Origin: Streptomyces sp. NBC_00091
GTDB taxonomy: Bacteria > Actinomycetota > Actinomycetes > Streptomycetales > Streptomycetaceae
DNA: 64,000 bases
Assembly: GCF_026343185.1 (NCBI RefSeq)
Contig: NZ_JAPEMA010000004.1
Span: 310,001 to 374,000 of the forward strand
Reading direction: 5' to 3'
The notes under the pieces are model-generated. The model had not been told where the DNA came from and did not search any database. It saw only the letters and a program-made list of their open reading frames with translations. The position numbers and the translations under genes were made by a program. Below, piece after piece: positions 1 to 8,028 of this stretch (position 1 is its first letter; every line of letters begins with the position of its first letter).

Positions 1-709
1 CCGACAGCGTGGAGCGGCGGGAGGCGTCCTGGACCTGCCGCAGGGAGTCGTCCAGCAGCCGGAAGCGTTCGGCGGTCCGGCCCCCGGCGCGCAGCACCGG
101 CTGGGCCCCGAGGTACTCGATGACCCTGCCGGTGGCCTCGCGGTCGCGGGCGGCGCGCTCCGCGTCCTCGGCGGCGGTCGAGCGACCGGTCAGGAGCTGG
201 ATCGCCGCCACGACGGGGACGGCGGCCAGCGCGGCCAGGCCCAGCTGCCAGTTGGCGGCGAGGATCACGGCGACGATCGCCAGCGGCGTCACGGCGGCGG
301 AGACGAACGGCGCCAGCAGGTGCGCGATCACGCTCATCGCCTGGAGCACACCCTGTCCGGCCAGGACGGACAGGTCTCCGACCCGGGCCGCGCCGTACCA
401 CCCGAGGGGCAGCCGGGCCAGATGGTCGCCGAGGCGGTGGTACACACCGCGCAGCAGCGCGGTGCCGACGCGGAACCCCGACAGGTCGCTGAGGTAGCGC
501 AGCACCGCGTAGGCCCCCACCGCGGCGGCGAACGCGCCCAGCCAGGGCCAGGCCTCCTCGGGTCTGCCCCCGAGCAGCGCCCGCAGCACGGGCAGCAGCA
601 GGGCGTAGGACAGGCCCTCGACGACCGCGGTGGTCGTCATCAGCGCGAGGGTGCGGCGCATCGGGCGGGAGTACTGGTGGCCCAGCACGCGCAGCAGCAT
701 CCGGATCAT
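1..709 (-). CDS. ABC exporter half-transporter, N-terminal part (cut by window edge)
   Basis: The frame is open from an ATG at 709 to the window edge (about 236 residues), so only the transmembrane half is seen; the ATPase domain should lie outside. The visible part has hydrophobic segments at about residues 20-40, 55-70 and 130-170, and coupling-helix-like stretches (PLGWYGAARVGDL, TAAEDAERAARDRE) typical of the ABC_membrane fold of type IV exporters. Its ATG overlaps the stop of the next upstream gene (ATGA at 706-709), so the two are co-translated and probably form a heterodimer, as in IrtA/IrtB-like pairs. The substrate cannot be told; the TetR gene alongside suggests drug or siderophore export. 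Confidence 0.85.
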   Translation of the reverse strand, partial: MIRMLLRVLGHQYSRPMRRTLALMTTTAVVEGLSYALLLPVLRALLGGRPEEAWPWLGAFAAAVGAYAVLRYLSDLSGFRVGTALLRGVYHRLGDHLARLPLGWYGAARVGDLSVLAGQGVLQAMSVIAHLLAPFVSAAVTPLAIVAVILAANWQLGLAALAAVPVVAAIQLLTGRSTAAEDAERAARDREATGRVIEYLGAQPVLRAGGRTAERFRLLDDSLRQVQDASRRSTLS

Positions 710-2514
710 CGCCGGACCCCCTCTCCTGCGGAGCCCGCTGCGTGCAGGGTGCGCCACAGCGCGGCGAACGGACCGCCCGCTGCGAGCAGTTCGGCGGGTG
801 GGCCGTGCTCGACGACACCTCCGTCCGCCAGCACCACGACGGTGTCGGCGCCGGCGACGGTCTCCGGGCGGTGGGCGATGACCAGGACCGTCCGATCGCC
901 CCGCAGCGCCTCCAGGGCGCGGCCCACCGCCTGCTCGGTGTGCGGGTCGGCGAAGGAGGTCGCCTCGTCGAGCACGAGCACGGGGGTGTCGGCCAGCAGG
1001 GCGCGGGCGAGCGCGACGCGCTGGGCCTCGCCGCCCGACAGCCGGACGTCCTCGCCGATCACCGTCTCGTATCCGCGGGGCAGTTCGAGCACGCGGTCGT
1101 GGATGTTCGCCAGCCGGGCGGCGCGCACCACCTCCTCCGGACGGGCGTCCGGTACCGCCAGCGCGATGTTCTCCGCGACCGAGGCGCGCAGCAGGCGCAC
1201 GTCCTGGAAGACGAAGGAGACCTGCCGGTACAGCTCCCGGCCGCTCAGCTCGCGCAGGTCGACGCCGCCCAGGCGGACCGAGCCGCTCGTCGGGTCGAAG
1301 AACCGCGGCAGCAGCTGGACCAGCGTGGATTTGCCGCTCCCTGACGGTCCGACGAGCGCGGTGACCGTCCCCGGCTCCAGCACCAGGTCGATTCCGCGCA
1401 GTACCTCGCGGCCGGGTTCGTAGGCGAAGCGGACGCCGCGCAGCTCCACCCGGTGGCCGTGCGGCGCGAGGGGGTGCGCCGGCTCCGGCAGCGGCGGCAC
1501 CGCGAGCACCTCGCGGATCCGGCCGACCGCGCGGCGGGCGGCCTGGAGCTCGTCGAAGCCGTGCCCGAGCGCCGCCACGGGGGCGGTCAGCCCGAGTCCC
1601 AGCAGCAGGAACGGCAGCAGATCGGCCGGTGCCAGCTCCCCGCCGGCGATGAGCGCCGCGCCGCCGGTCAGCACGGCCAGCAGTACGAACGGGGGTGACA
1701 GCACCAGCTGCATCCCCGCGGCGATCGGGGAGATCCCGTGCACCCAGCGCCGGAAGGCGGCGACGAACTCGTCGGTGGCGGTGCGGAACTCGCGGTGGGC
1801 GCGCTCGCCCCCGCCGAAGGCCTTGACCACCGCGATGCCCTGGACGAACTCCACGACGGAGCCCCCGATCCGCGTCATCGCCGCGTCGAATGCGGCCTGC
1901 TCGCGCAGCCGGGCCGGAGTCATCATCAGCGGGACCAGCGCCATCGCCGCGACCACCGGGATCAGGGTGATCAGCGTCAGCCGCCAGTCGACGGTGAACA
2001 GGTAGACCAGCGACACCAGTGGCACGACGAACGCGGAGGCCAGCTCGCCGGGGGTGTGGGCGATGAAGGGGTGCACGGCGGACACGTCCTCGCCCACCAG
2101 CTTGGCCAGCTCGCCGCTGCGGCGACGGGCCAGCCAGCCGATCGGGACCCGCCCCAGCCGCGCGGCCAGCTGCCGGCGGAACGCCAACTGCACCCGCCCG
2201 TCGAGCAGATGCCCGACTCCCGCCGCCGCGGCGGTGAACAGCAGCCGGACGAAGAGGCCGGCCGCGCCCGCGACCACGACGAAGCGGACATGGCCGTGGT
2301 CGACCGGGCCGGGCGCGAGCAGGGTCCGGCCCAGCTCGACGACCGCGAGCAGCGGCGCCAGCCCCGCCACCGCACCGACGAGCTGGAGGGAGATCACGGC
2401 CGCGAAGCCCCTCGCGTAGGGCCGCAGCAGCCCTGCCAGGCCCTGCCCGTCCGGGGAATCCTCCGGTGGTGGTGTGGACTGTTTCCTCGCCTCGGCGAGC
2501 TCGGTGCTGGTCAT
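706..2514 (-). CDS. ABC exporter, fused permease/ATPase
   Basis: 602 residues, full length for a half-size exporter. A membrane domain with about six helices (roughly 35-320) is followed by an ATPase domain with Walker A GPSGSGKS (389-396), Q-loop Gln437, signature LSGGEAQ (492-498) and Walker B VLVLDEA (512-518), so it should hydrolyse ATP. A GAGGGG Shine-Dalgarno lies 5 bases before the ATG. It is the first gene of an operon with the overlapping partner exporter and is divergent from a TetR gene with two operators in the shared promoter, so repression by that TetR is likely. The transported substrate is unknown. Confidence 0.9.
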   Translation of the reverse strand: MTSTELAEARKQSTPPPEDSPDGQGLAGLLRPYARGFAAVISLQLVGAVAGLAPLLAVVELGRTLLAPGPVDHGHVRFVVVAGAAGLFVRLLFTAAAAGVGHLLDGRVQLAFRRQLAARLGRVPIGWLARRRSGELAKLVGEDVSAVHPFIAHTPGELASAFVVPLVSLVYLFTVDWRLTLITLIPVVAAMALVPLMMTPARLREQAAFDAAMTRIGGSVVEFVQGIAVVKAFGGGERAHREFRTATDEFVAAFRRWVHGISPIAAGMQLVLSPPFVLLAVLTGGAALIAGGELAPADLLPFLLLGLGLTAPVAALGHGFDELQAARRAVGRIREVLAVPPLPEPAHPLAPHGHRVELRGVRFAYEPGREVLRGIDLVLEPGTVTALVGPSGSGKSTLVQLLPRFFDPTSGSVRLGGVDLRELSGRELYRQVSFVFQDVRLLRASVAENIALAVPDARPEEVVRAARLANIHDRVLELPRGYETVIGEDVRLSGGEAQRVALARALLADTPVLVLDEATSFADPHTEQAVGRALEALRGDRTVLVIAHRPETVAGADTVVVLADGGVVEHGPPAELLAAGGPFAALWRTLHAAGSAGEGVRR

Positions 2515-2538
2515 CGTCCCCTCGTCTTCACGGTGATT

Positions 2539-2584
2539 CTTACGTTGTAAGGCTGCGCGGCCGAAGTTATACTTACGGCGTAAG
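2539..2584. promoter_or_regulatory. Twin TetR operators over a divergent promoter
   Basis: Two perfect 5-3-5 inverted repeats lie 33 bp apart: CTTAC-GTT-GTAAG at 2539-2551 and CTTAC-GGC-GTAAG at 2572-2584. A rightward promoter fits between them: -35 TTGTAA (2545-2550), 17-bp spacer, -10 TATACT (2568-2573). One operator therefore covers the -35 and the other the -10/start. The spacing is three helical turns, suited to cooperative binding by two TetR dimers controlling both the exporter pair and the regulator itself. Confidence 0.75.
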
Positions 2585-2639
2585 AATGGTCAACCCGGAA
2601 CCCGGAACGCGGGGCGTCCGGTGCGGAAGGAGAGGTGTC

Positions 2640-3281
2640 ATGGGGGCCAACAGGGCTCGCGGGCAGCGCGTGGGGCTCACGCGGCAGGCCGTCCTGGAGG
2701 CAGCCGTACGGCTGGTCGACCGAGAGGGGCTGAAGGCCCTGTCGATGCGCCGGCTCGGCGCCGAACTGGGCGTGGAGGCGATGACCCTCTACCACCACGT
2801 GCCGAACAAGAGCGCCCTGCTGGACGGGATGATCGAGCAGGTCGTCGCGGAGGCCGTACCCCCGGAGTTCGGCGCCGCCACCTGGCGGGAGGACCTGCGC
2901 GCCTACGCCCACGCGCTGATGGCCGCGCTCGGCGCGCATCCGCACGCCGTGCCGCTGCTGCTGTCCCGGCCCGCCATGACACCCCGCAACCTGCGGACGA
3001 TGGAGGCCGTGGTGGAGATGCTGTCCGGGGCGGGTTTCCCCCTGCCCCGGACCCTGGACGTCCTGTACTCCCTGACCAGCTTCGTCGTCGGTCACGCCGC
3101 CGCGCAGGCGGGCAGTGTCGACGGCGCCGGCGGCTTGGCCTCGCTGGACCCGGAGGCCTACCCGCTGCTGGTCAGCGCCGCCGGGGAGGCCGGTGAGGAC
3201 GCGGCCGGGGCGCGCTTCGACTTCGCGCTCGAAGCGCTGTTGTCCGGATTCGAAAGGGAACTCGCGCTCCCGCGGGGCTGA
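2640..3281 (+). CDS. TetR-family repressor with TetR_C-type ligand domain
   Basis: 213 residues. The N-terminal helix-turn-helix is clear (LTRQAVLEAAVRLVDREG, then LSMRRLGAELGVEAMTLYHH), with the TLYHHVPNKSALLDGM ending typical of tetracycline-repressor-like members. The ATG at 2640 has GGAAGGAGAGG upstream; in-frame starts further upstream lack this and would run through the operators. It is divergent from the ABC exporter genes and probably represses them and itself through the paired operators at 2539-2584. The inducer is not identifiable. Confidence 0.9.
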   Translation: MGANRARGQRVGLTRQAVLEAAVRLVDREGLKALSMRRLGAELGVEAMTLYHHVPNKSALLDGMIEQVVAEAVPPEFGAATWREDLRAYAHALMAALGAHPHAVPLLLSRPAMTPRNLRTMEAVVEMLSGAGFPLPRTLDVLYSLTSFVVGHAAAQAGSVDGAGGLASLDPEAYPLLVSAAGEAGEDAAGARFDFALEALLSGFERELALPRG

Positions 3282-3305
3282 TCCGGGGTTGCCGGATCAG
3301 CCCCT
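3275..3305. terminator. Bidirectional terminator
   Basis: A perfect 13-bp stem (3275-3287 with 3293-3305, 5-base loop GGTTG) overlaps the stop codon of the TetR gene and sits just before the 3' end of the convergent membrane-protein gene, so it can serve both. Confidence 0.75.
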
Positions 3306-3313
3306 GGGGACGG

Positions 3314-4003
3314 TCAGTGGCCGTGCCCGTGGCCGTCGTTGCGGGCTGTCGTGGGCGCGGGCTTCGGGGTGGCCGGAGCGGCCGGCGCGTGCTGGTCCGC
3401 GGCGGGTTCCTCCGTTTCGGCGGTGCCGTGGCTGTGGCCGCCCGGGGTGGCCTCCATGGACGCGGCGACCTGGCGCAGGCCGAAGAACGCGAGCGCGGCG
3501 ACCGCGAGGACGGTCAGGCCGACGAGGCTGAAGATGCGGTACCAGGGGGTGTCGGCGTCCTTGATGACGTAGGCCACGAACGAGACGACGAGGCCGGCGG
3601 GGACGAGGACGGCGCCGCGGTCGGGGAAGTCGTCGAAGTGCTGGAGGCCGCCGCTGAGCATGCCGATGCCGAAGGACAGCAGCAGCGAGGAGCCGATGAC
3701 CATCAGCATGCGGGGGAGGGCGGGCCGTTCCCGGGTGAGGAGGAACTCGTTGAGGACGGTCGCGGTGAGGAAGACCAGGGCCCCGTACGCGGCGATGCGG
3801 GTGTAACGGTCGGGGTCGAGCGGGTGGTGGACGACGGCGCCGCTGATGAGGCCGGCGCCGACGAAGTAGCCGACGTATCCGAGGTAGTGGGCGGGCAGCG
3901 AACGCTTGTGGGCCCGGTGCGTCTGACGCCGGGCGGTCCGGCCGGCGGGGGACGGGCCCGCCGCTCCCGGGGTCTGGGCGTGGAGGAGCTGGGTCGAGGT
4001 CAC
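3314..4003 (-). CDS. Membrane protein with histidine-rich tail
   Basis: 229 residues from a GTG at 4003, preceded by AAAGGA; an ATG at 4039 is an alternative start. Five probable membrane segments lie between about residues 35 and 175, followed by a hydrophilic Ala/Pro/Glu tail containing GGHSHG and ending in GHGHGH, which could bind metal. I do not recognise the family. The neighbours are a small His-rich secreted or membrane protein and an arsenic-resistance cluster, so a link to metal handling is possible but only inferred. Confidence 0.65.
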   Translation of the reverse strand: MTSTQLLHAQTPGAAGPSPAGRTARRQTHRAHKRSLPAHYLGYVGYFVGAGLISGAVVHHPLDPDRYTRIAAYGALVFLTATVLNEFLLTRERPALPRMLMVIGSSLLLSFGIGMLSGGLQHFDDFPDRGAVLVPAGLVVSFVAYVIKDADTPWYRIFSLVGLTVLAVAALAFFGLRQVAASMEATPGGHSHGTAETEEPAADQHAPAAPATPKPAPTTARNDGHGHGH

Positions 4004-4113
4004 GTGCGAGGTTCCTTTGGTGGTGCAGGCGTGGCTCATCACCCGGTCCGCTGTCGAGGAGCGGCCGGGGTCGGCGATGAGAGTCAGGACAGACCGGGGT
4101 GAAACGCCCGGAT

Positions 4114-4563
4114 CTATACGCGCTGCACCACGGAGCCGAGGGAACTGCGCAGGGGAGGCAGGGCGGACGGGGCGGTCCGGGCCCACGGCGCGGGCGTCAT
4201 CGCGGCGCAGGCGGGGGCCGGTTCACCGAACGCAACCAGCGGGAGGCCGGGCACGTCCACGCCCTGCTGCGGATGGCCGGAGGCGCACGCCTCGGCCGGG
4301 TGCGCGTGCCCGCCGCCGTCCTCCAGCCCGCCGGGCGCCCGCTCGCCGTGGTGCGGGGGCCCGCCCCCGTCGGCGGACTCGGAGGCGGACTCGAAGTACG
4401 TCACGGTGACGGCGCCACCGCTGACGTGCGCGGAGGCGCTGTCGGCTCCGGCGGCGTGGGTGTAGAGGAAGGCGAACAGCAGCGCGGCCAGCCACAGCAG
4501 TCGCAGCGGGCCCGCCGCCCGGCGGGTCCGGGGCGCGCTGGATGCAGCTCGGGTCATGACCAC
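4114..4563 (-). CDS. Small secreted/membrane protein, DUF6153-like
   Basis: 149 residues from a GTG at 4563 (ATG at 4557 is equally possible). A single hydrophobic segment (about residues 20-38, LLWLAALLFAFLYTHAAG) is followed by an extracytoplasmic part with several His and Cys residues (PHHGERAP, GHAHP, ACASGHP). The size and layout resemble the small DUF6153 family of Streptomyces, but this assignment is from memory. Its position between a His-tailed membrane protein and arsC hints at metal stress; no function is established. Confidence 0.55.
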   Translation of the reverse strand: MVMTRAASSAPRTRRAAGPLRLLWLAALLFAFLYTHAAGADSASAHVSGGAVTVTYFESASESADGGGPPHHGERAPGGLEDGGGHAHPAEACASGHPQQGVDVPGLPLVAFGEPAPACAAMTPAPWARTAPSALPPLRSSLGSVVQRV

Positions 4564-4623
4564 GCCGAGACCCTACCCGGCGGCCGGAAGCCACTGCCGG
4601 GCGGCCCCGCCGAGGAGCCGGGC

Positions 4624-5040
4624 TCACGCCCCCTTGGCGTCGATCTCGGCGATCAGGCCCTCGACGAGGCCCCTGATCTCGTCGCGGATGGGGCGTACGG
4701 CCTCGACGCCCTGGCCGGCCGGGTCCTCCAGCTGCCAGTCGAGGTAGGTCTTGCCGGGGAAGTACGGGCAGGCGTCGCCGCAGCCCATGGTGATGATGTA
4801 GTCGGAGGCCTGGGCGGCCTCGGGGGTGAGGACCTTCGGCTGCTGACCGGAGATGTCGATGCCCAGCTCGGCCATGGCCGCGACGGCGGCGGGGTTGACC
4901 CGGTCGCCGGGCACCGAGCCGGCGGAGCGGACCTCGACGCGGTCCCCGGCGAGGTGGCGCAGGAACCCGGCCGCCATCTGGGAACGGCCCGCGTTGTGGA
5001 TGCAGACGAACAGGACGGAAGCGGCGGGGGCGGAGGACAT
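4624..5040 (-). CDS. arsC: Arsenate reductase, low-molecular-weight phosphatase type
   Basis: 138 residues. It reduces arsenate to arsenite in the cytoplasm. The P-loop CIHNAGRS gives the CX5R motif (Cys13-Arg19), and MGCGDACPYFPG supplies the resolving cysteine pair (Cys87/Cys91), as expected for thioredoxin- or mycothiol-linked ArsC; LEDPAG carries the conserved acid (Asp106). It is divergent from arsR, with a shared operator between them, and produces the arsenite exported by the carrier genes on the other side of the operator. Confidence 0.93.
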   Translation of the reverse strand: MSSAPAASVLFVCIHNAGRSQMAAGFLRHLAGDRVEVRSAGSVPGDRVNPAAVAAMAELGIDISGQQPKVLTPEAAQASDYIITMGCGDACPYFPGKTYLDWQLEDPAGQGVEAVRPIRDEIRGLVEGLIAEIDAKGA

Positions 5041-5052
5041 TGGTTCTTCCTA

Positions 5053-5078
5053 GGCTCGACTCGGTGGCTCGACTCGGT
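5053..5078. repeat. 13-bp exact tandem duplication
   Basis: GGCTCGACTCGGT occurs twice back to back (5053-5065 and 5066-5078) in the leader of arsC, between its start codon and the ArsR operator. It may be a recent slippage event. Confidence 0.8.
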
Positions 5079-5098
5079 CTGGAGTCGTGTCAGCTCCA

Positions 5099-5118
5099 GC
5101 TGATGTGACAGTATCAGC
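5099..5118. promoter_or_regulatory. Probable ArsR operator
   Basis: The inverted repeat GCTGAT-N8-ATCAGC lies in the 80-bp gap between divergent arsC and arsR. A second palindrome, TCAGCGCTGA (5134-5143), lies just inside arsR. Placement and symmetry fit binding by the dimeric ArsR repressor. Confidence 0.6.
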
Positions 5119-5120
5119 GC

Positions 5121-5435
5121 ATGATGACGTCAGTCAGCGCTGATCTGATCCGGGTTCTGGGCGACCCGCTCAGGCTCCGGATCGTCACCCTCCTGGCCCG
5201 GGAGACGCTCTGCACCACCCACCTCGTGGAGGAGACGGGTGCCAGGCAGACGAACCTCTCCAACCACCTGAAGGTGCTGCGCGAGGCGGGGGTCGTCGAG
5301 ACGGAGCCGTGCGGACGGTTCACGTACTACCGCCTTCGCCCGGAAGTCATCGAAGTCCTGGCAGGTGAGTTCGCCGACCTCGCCCGGACCGCGCGCGCCA
5401 CCTCCGAGGCCAACCTCAAGCGGTCCTGTCCCTGA
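5121..5435 (+). CDS. arsR: ArsR-family arsenical-responsive repressor
   Basis: 104 residues, a single winged helix-turn-helix: LGDPLRLRIVTLLA, then TNLSNHLKVLREAGVV as the recognition helix and GRFTYYRL as the wing. In place of the E. coli ELCVCDL site it has ETLCTTHL, so only Cys31 falls there; the other cysteines are Cys64 (EPCG) and Cys103 (KRSCP). The As(III) site is therefore of a non-E. coli arrangement. An ATG one codon downstream is an alternative start. It heads arsR-aquaporin-carrier and faces arsC. Confidence 0.92.
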   Translation: MMTSVSADLIRVLGDPLRLRIVTLLARETLCTTHLVEETGARQTNLSNHLKVLREAGVVETEPCGRFTYYRLRPEVIEVLAGEFADLARTARATSEANLKRSCP

Positions 5436-5477
5436 CCCGCTTTCCGTTCCCGTGCCCGTGCCCGAGGAGAATCCGCC

Positions 5478-6239
5478 GTGACCGCCACCGTGCCCGCAGA
5501 GTCCGTGACAGCCGCTTCCGCGCCCCCTTCGCCGCCGGCGGCCCCGCTGGTCGCCCGGGCCGCCGCCGAGTTCGTCGGGACCGCCGCGCTGGTGGCGGTC
5601 GTGGTCGGCTCCGGCATCCAGGCCACCGAGCTGACCGACGACGTGGCTCTCCAGCTGCTGGCCAACTCCACCGCCACCGTGTTCGGCCTCGGCGTCCTCA
5701 TCGCCCTCCTCGGCCCGGTGTCCGGCGCCCACTTCAACCCGGCCGTCACCCTCGCCGAGTGGTGGACCGCCCGCCGCGGCGGCGCCGGCGTCACCGCCCG
5801 CGAGGCGGCCGTGTACGTGCCCGCGCAGATCGCCGGCGCGATCGCGGGCGCCGTCCTGGCGGACGCCATGTTCGGCGAGCCGCTGGTGAAGTGGTCCACC
5901 CACGACCGCTCCGCCGGGAACCTGCTGCTGGGGGAGGTCGTCGCGACCGCCGGGCTGATCCTGCTGATCTTCGGCCTGGCCCGCACCGACCGGCTGCGCT
6001 TCGCGCCCGCCGCCGTGGCCTCGTACATCGGCGCCGCCTACTGGTTCACCTCCTCCACCTCCTTCGCCAACCCGGCCGTCACCATCGGCCGCGCCTTCAC
6101 CGACACCTTCGCGGGCATCGCCCCGGCCTCCGTGCCCGCCTTCGTCGGCGTCCAGCTGGTGGGTGCCGTGGTGGGGCTGGCGCTGGTGGCGGTCGTCTTC
6201 ATGCGCGGTACGGATGCCGGCGGGCAGCCCTCCGCGTGA
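5478..6239 (+). CDS. Aquaporin/MIP channel, probable arsenite channel
   Basis: 253 residues, six membrane helices and two NPA half-helices: HFNPAV (NPA 87-89) and FANPAV (198-200). MIP channels in ars operons (AqpS type) let arsenite leave after ArsC reduction. The position directly after arsR and before a carrier gene supports that role over general water or glycerol transport. An AGGAGAA Shine-Dalgarno lies before the GTG start. The gene ends in GTGA, overlapping the potential start of the next gene. Confidence 0.88.
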   Translation: MTATVPAESVTAASAPPSPPAAPLVARAAAEFVGTAALVAVVVGSGIQATELTDDVALQLLANSTATVFGLGVLIALLGPVSGAHFNPAVTLAEWWTARRGGAGVTAREAAVYVPAQIAGAIAGAVLADAMFGEPLVKWSTHDRSAGNLLLGEVVATAGLILLIFGLARTDRLRFAPAAVASYIGAAYWFTSSTSFANPAVTIGRAFTDTFAGIAPASVPAFVGVQLVGAVVGLALVAVVFMRGTDAGGQPSA

Positions 6240-7219
6240 CACGGGAACCGCGCGGTGCGGTGGAGCGGATGGAGGACCACCAGGTCGCGATCTACCTCGG
6301 CGCCATGGCCCTCGGCGGGGTCCTCGGCGGGGCGGCGCCCGCCGTCGGGCCCGGTCTGGAACACGCGATCAATCCGGTGCTCGGCGCGCTGCTCTTCGTC
6401 ACCTTCCTCCAGGTCCCGGCCGCCGATCTGCTCCGATCGCTGCGTGACGGACGGTTCCTGGCCGCCGCGCTGACCGTGAACTTCGTCGTCGTGCCGCTCG
6501 TCGTGGCCGCCCTGTTCGCCTTCCTGCCCGCCGACCAGGCGGTCCGGACCGGCGTCCTGCTGGTACTGCTGTGCCCGTGCGTGGACTACGTGATCGTCTT
6601 CAGCGGCCTCGCGGGCGGCGACAGCCGCCGTCTGCTGGCCGCCACCCCGCTCCTGCTCATCGCGCAGATGCTGCTCCTGCCCGGCTTCCTCTACCTGTTC
6701 ATGGGCCCCGGGCTCGGTGAGGTCGTCGAGGCGGGCCCGTTCCTGGAGGCCTTCCTCTTCCTGATCGTCGTCCCGCTCGCCCTGGCCTGGACCCTTCAGG
6801 CATGGGCGGCGCGCCGGCCGGCCGGGGCGCGGGTCTCCGGCGCCGCGACCGCCACGATGGTGCCGCTGATGGCCGCCACCCTGATCACGGTCGTGGCCTC
6901 CCAGGTCCCCCGGCTGGGCGGCCGCCTCGGCGACGTGGCGGCCGTCATCCCCTGCTACGCCGGCTTCCTGCTCGTCATGGCCTTCGCCGGGCGGGCGGTG
7001 GCACGCCTCTTCCGGCTGGACACCGCCGCCGCCCGGGCCGTCGTCTTCACCGGCGCGACCCGCAACTCGCTGGTCGTCCTGCCGCTCGCCCTCGCCCTGC
7101 CCGACGAGCTGGCCGTCGCCGCGGTCGTCGTGGTCACCCAGACCCTGGTCGAGGTCATCGGCATGGTCGCCTGCGTACACCTCGTCCCGCGCCTGGTCCC
7201 CGACCGGACCCCCGGGTGA
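6236..7219 (+). CDS. Arsenite-efflux-type carrier (ACR3/BASS superfamily)
   Basis: About 327 residues from the GTG at 6236, which overlaps the aquaporin stop; ATG 6269 (316 residues) is an alternative with GGAG upstream. Ten hydrophobic segments span the protein. The segment LCPCVDYVIVFSGLAGG contains the cysteine/acid motif characteristic of ACR3-like arsenic carriers in the bile-acid/sodium symporter superfamily, and FTGATRNSLVVLPLALALP matches the second conserved segment. With arsC, arsR and the aquaporin it makes a complete resistance set. It is shorter and more divergent than classical ACR3, so substrate preference is inferred. Confidence 0.83.
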   Translation: MTREPRGAVERMEDHQVAIYLGAMALGGVLGGAAPAVGPGLEHAINPVLGALLFVTFLQVPAADLLRSLRDGRFLAAALTVNFVVVPLVVAALFAFLPADQAVRTGVLLVLLCPCVDYVIVFSGLAGGDSRRLLAATPLLLIAQMLLLPGFLYLFMGPGLGEVVEAGPFLEAFLFLIVVPLALAWTLQAWAARRPAGARVSGAATATMVPLMAATLITVVASQVPRLGGRLGDVAAVIPCYAGFLLVMAFAGRAVARLFRLDTAAARAVVFTGATRNSLVVLPLALALPDELAVAAVVVVTQTLVEVIGMVACVHLVPRLVPDRTPG

Positions 7220-7228
7220 GCCGGTGCC

Positions 7229-7882
7229 TCATTCAGGTCCCGTCCAGTCGAAGGTGATGTGCTTGCTGGACTGGCCCGCCCGGTTCCAGTGGAAGCCGAA
7301 GGCGTCGGCGCGGTCGGCGGTCGAGCGGCCCCAGGTGGCGACCTGTCCCGGCCCCGTTTCCGAGCCCGGCAGGTTGGTCGACTGGACGCGCGCGCCCTCC
7401 GGTGTCGTGGGGCCGGTGAGCGCCACCGCGCTCGCCTCGACCCGGCCGGGAATGCTGGCCCTCCAGCCGCCGAGGTCCTCGTCGACCTCGATCTGGATGG
7501 GGCTGAAGTCCATGCCCCGCATCTCGGGTCCGAACATGGTCACCATCTCGGCCGGCCAGCTGCCCGCCTGGCCCCCGAAGATCATCTGCAGGGCCTCGCG
7601 CTGCGCGGCGTCGGCCCGCTCGTCGATGAACACCGCCCCGTACGAGTCGGTGTGCTCCGCCCAGACGTTGCCCACGAAGGAGCCGAGCATCAGGACGTTG
7701 AGCCCGGCCAGCGGTACCTCGCCGTAGTTGCCCTCACGGATGTGCCAGGCCAGGACCCCGTCGCATTCGCCGTAGGTGGGCAGCTGGGCGAAGGAGCAGG
7801 GGCAGGGCACGTTGCACCTGCACGTGTCGAACCAGTCGCCGGCCGCGTGCCATCTCGGGACGGTCGCTGTCGTGTCGGTCAT
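7229..7882 (-). CDS. DUF1326 domain protein
   Basis: 217 residues. The N-terminus has the DUF1326 signature: GDWFDTCRCNVPCPCSF with a cysteine cluster (CRCNVPCPC), then GNVWAEHTDSYGAVFIDE. The family is often encoded beside DUF2182 membrane proteins, as here (146 bp away, same strand), suggesting joint function, possibly metal related given the cysteines. Biochemistry is unknown. It converges on the arsenic carrier gene with only 9 bp between the stops. Confidence 0.85.
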   Translation of the reverse strand: MTDTTATVPRWHAAGDWFDTCRCNVPCPCSFAQLPTYGECDGVLAWHIREGNYGEVPLAGLNVLMLGSFVGNVWAEHTDSYGAVFIDERADAAQREALQMIFGGQAGSWPAEMVTMFGPEMRGMDFSPIQIEVDEDLGGWRASIPGRVEASAVALTGPTTPEGARVQSTNLPGSETGPGQVATWGRSTADRADAFGFHWNRAGQSSKHITFDWTGPE

Positions 7883-8028
7883 CTCATCGCCTCCACATGG
7901 CCCGGCGCCGGGCGGGAGGGCGTGGCCGGCGATGCCCCGCCGGACATCACCACAGGCGCTCGGCGGTGAGGGTCATCACGTCGATTCTCCTCCTGTCGCC
8001 GCGGTGGGGGAAGCCGGGGCCGCCGCGC

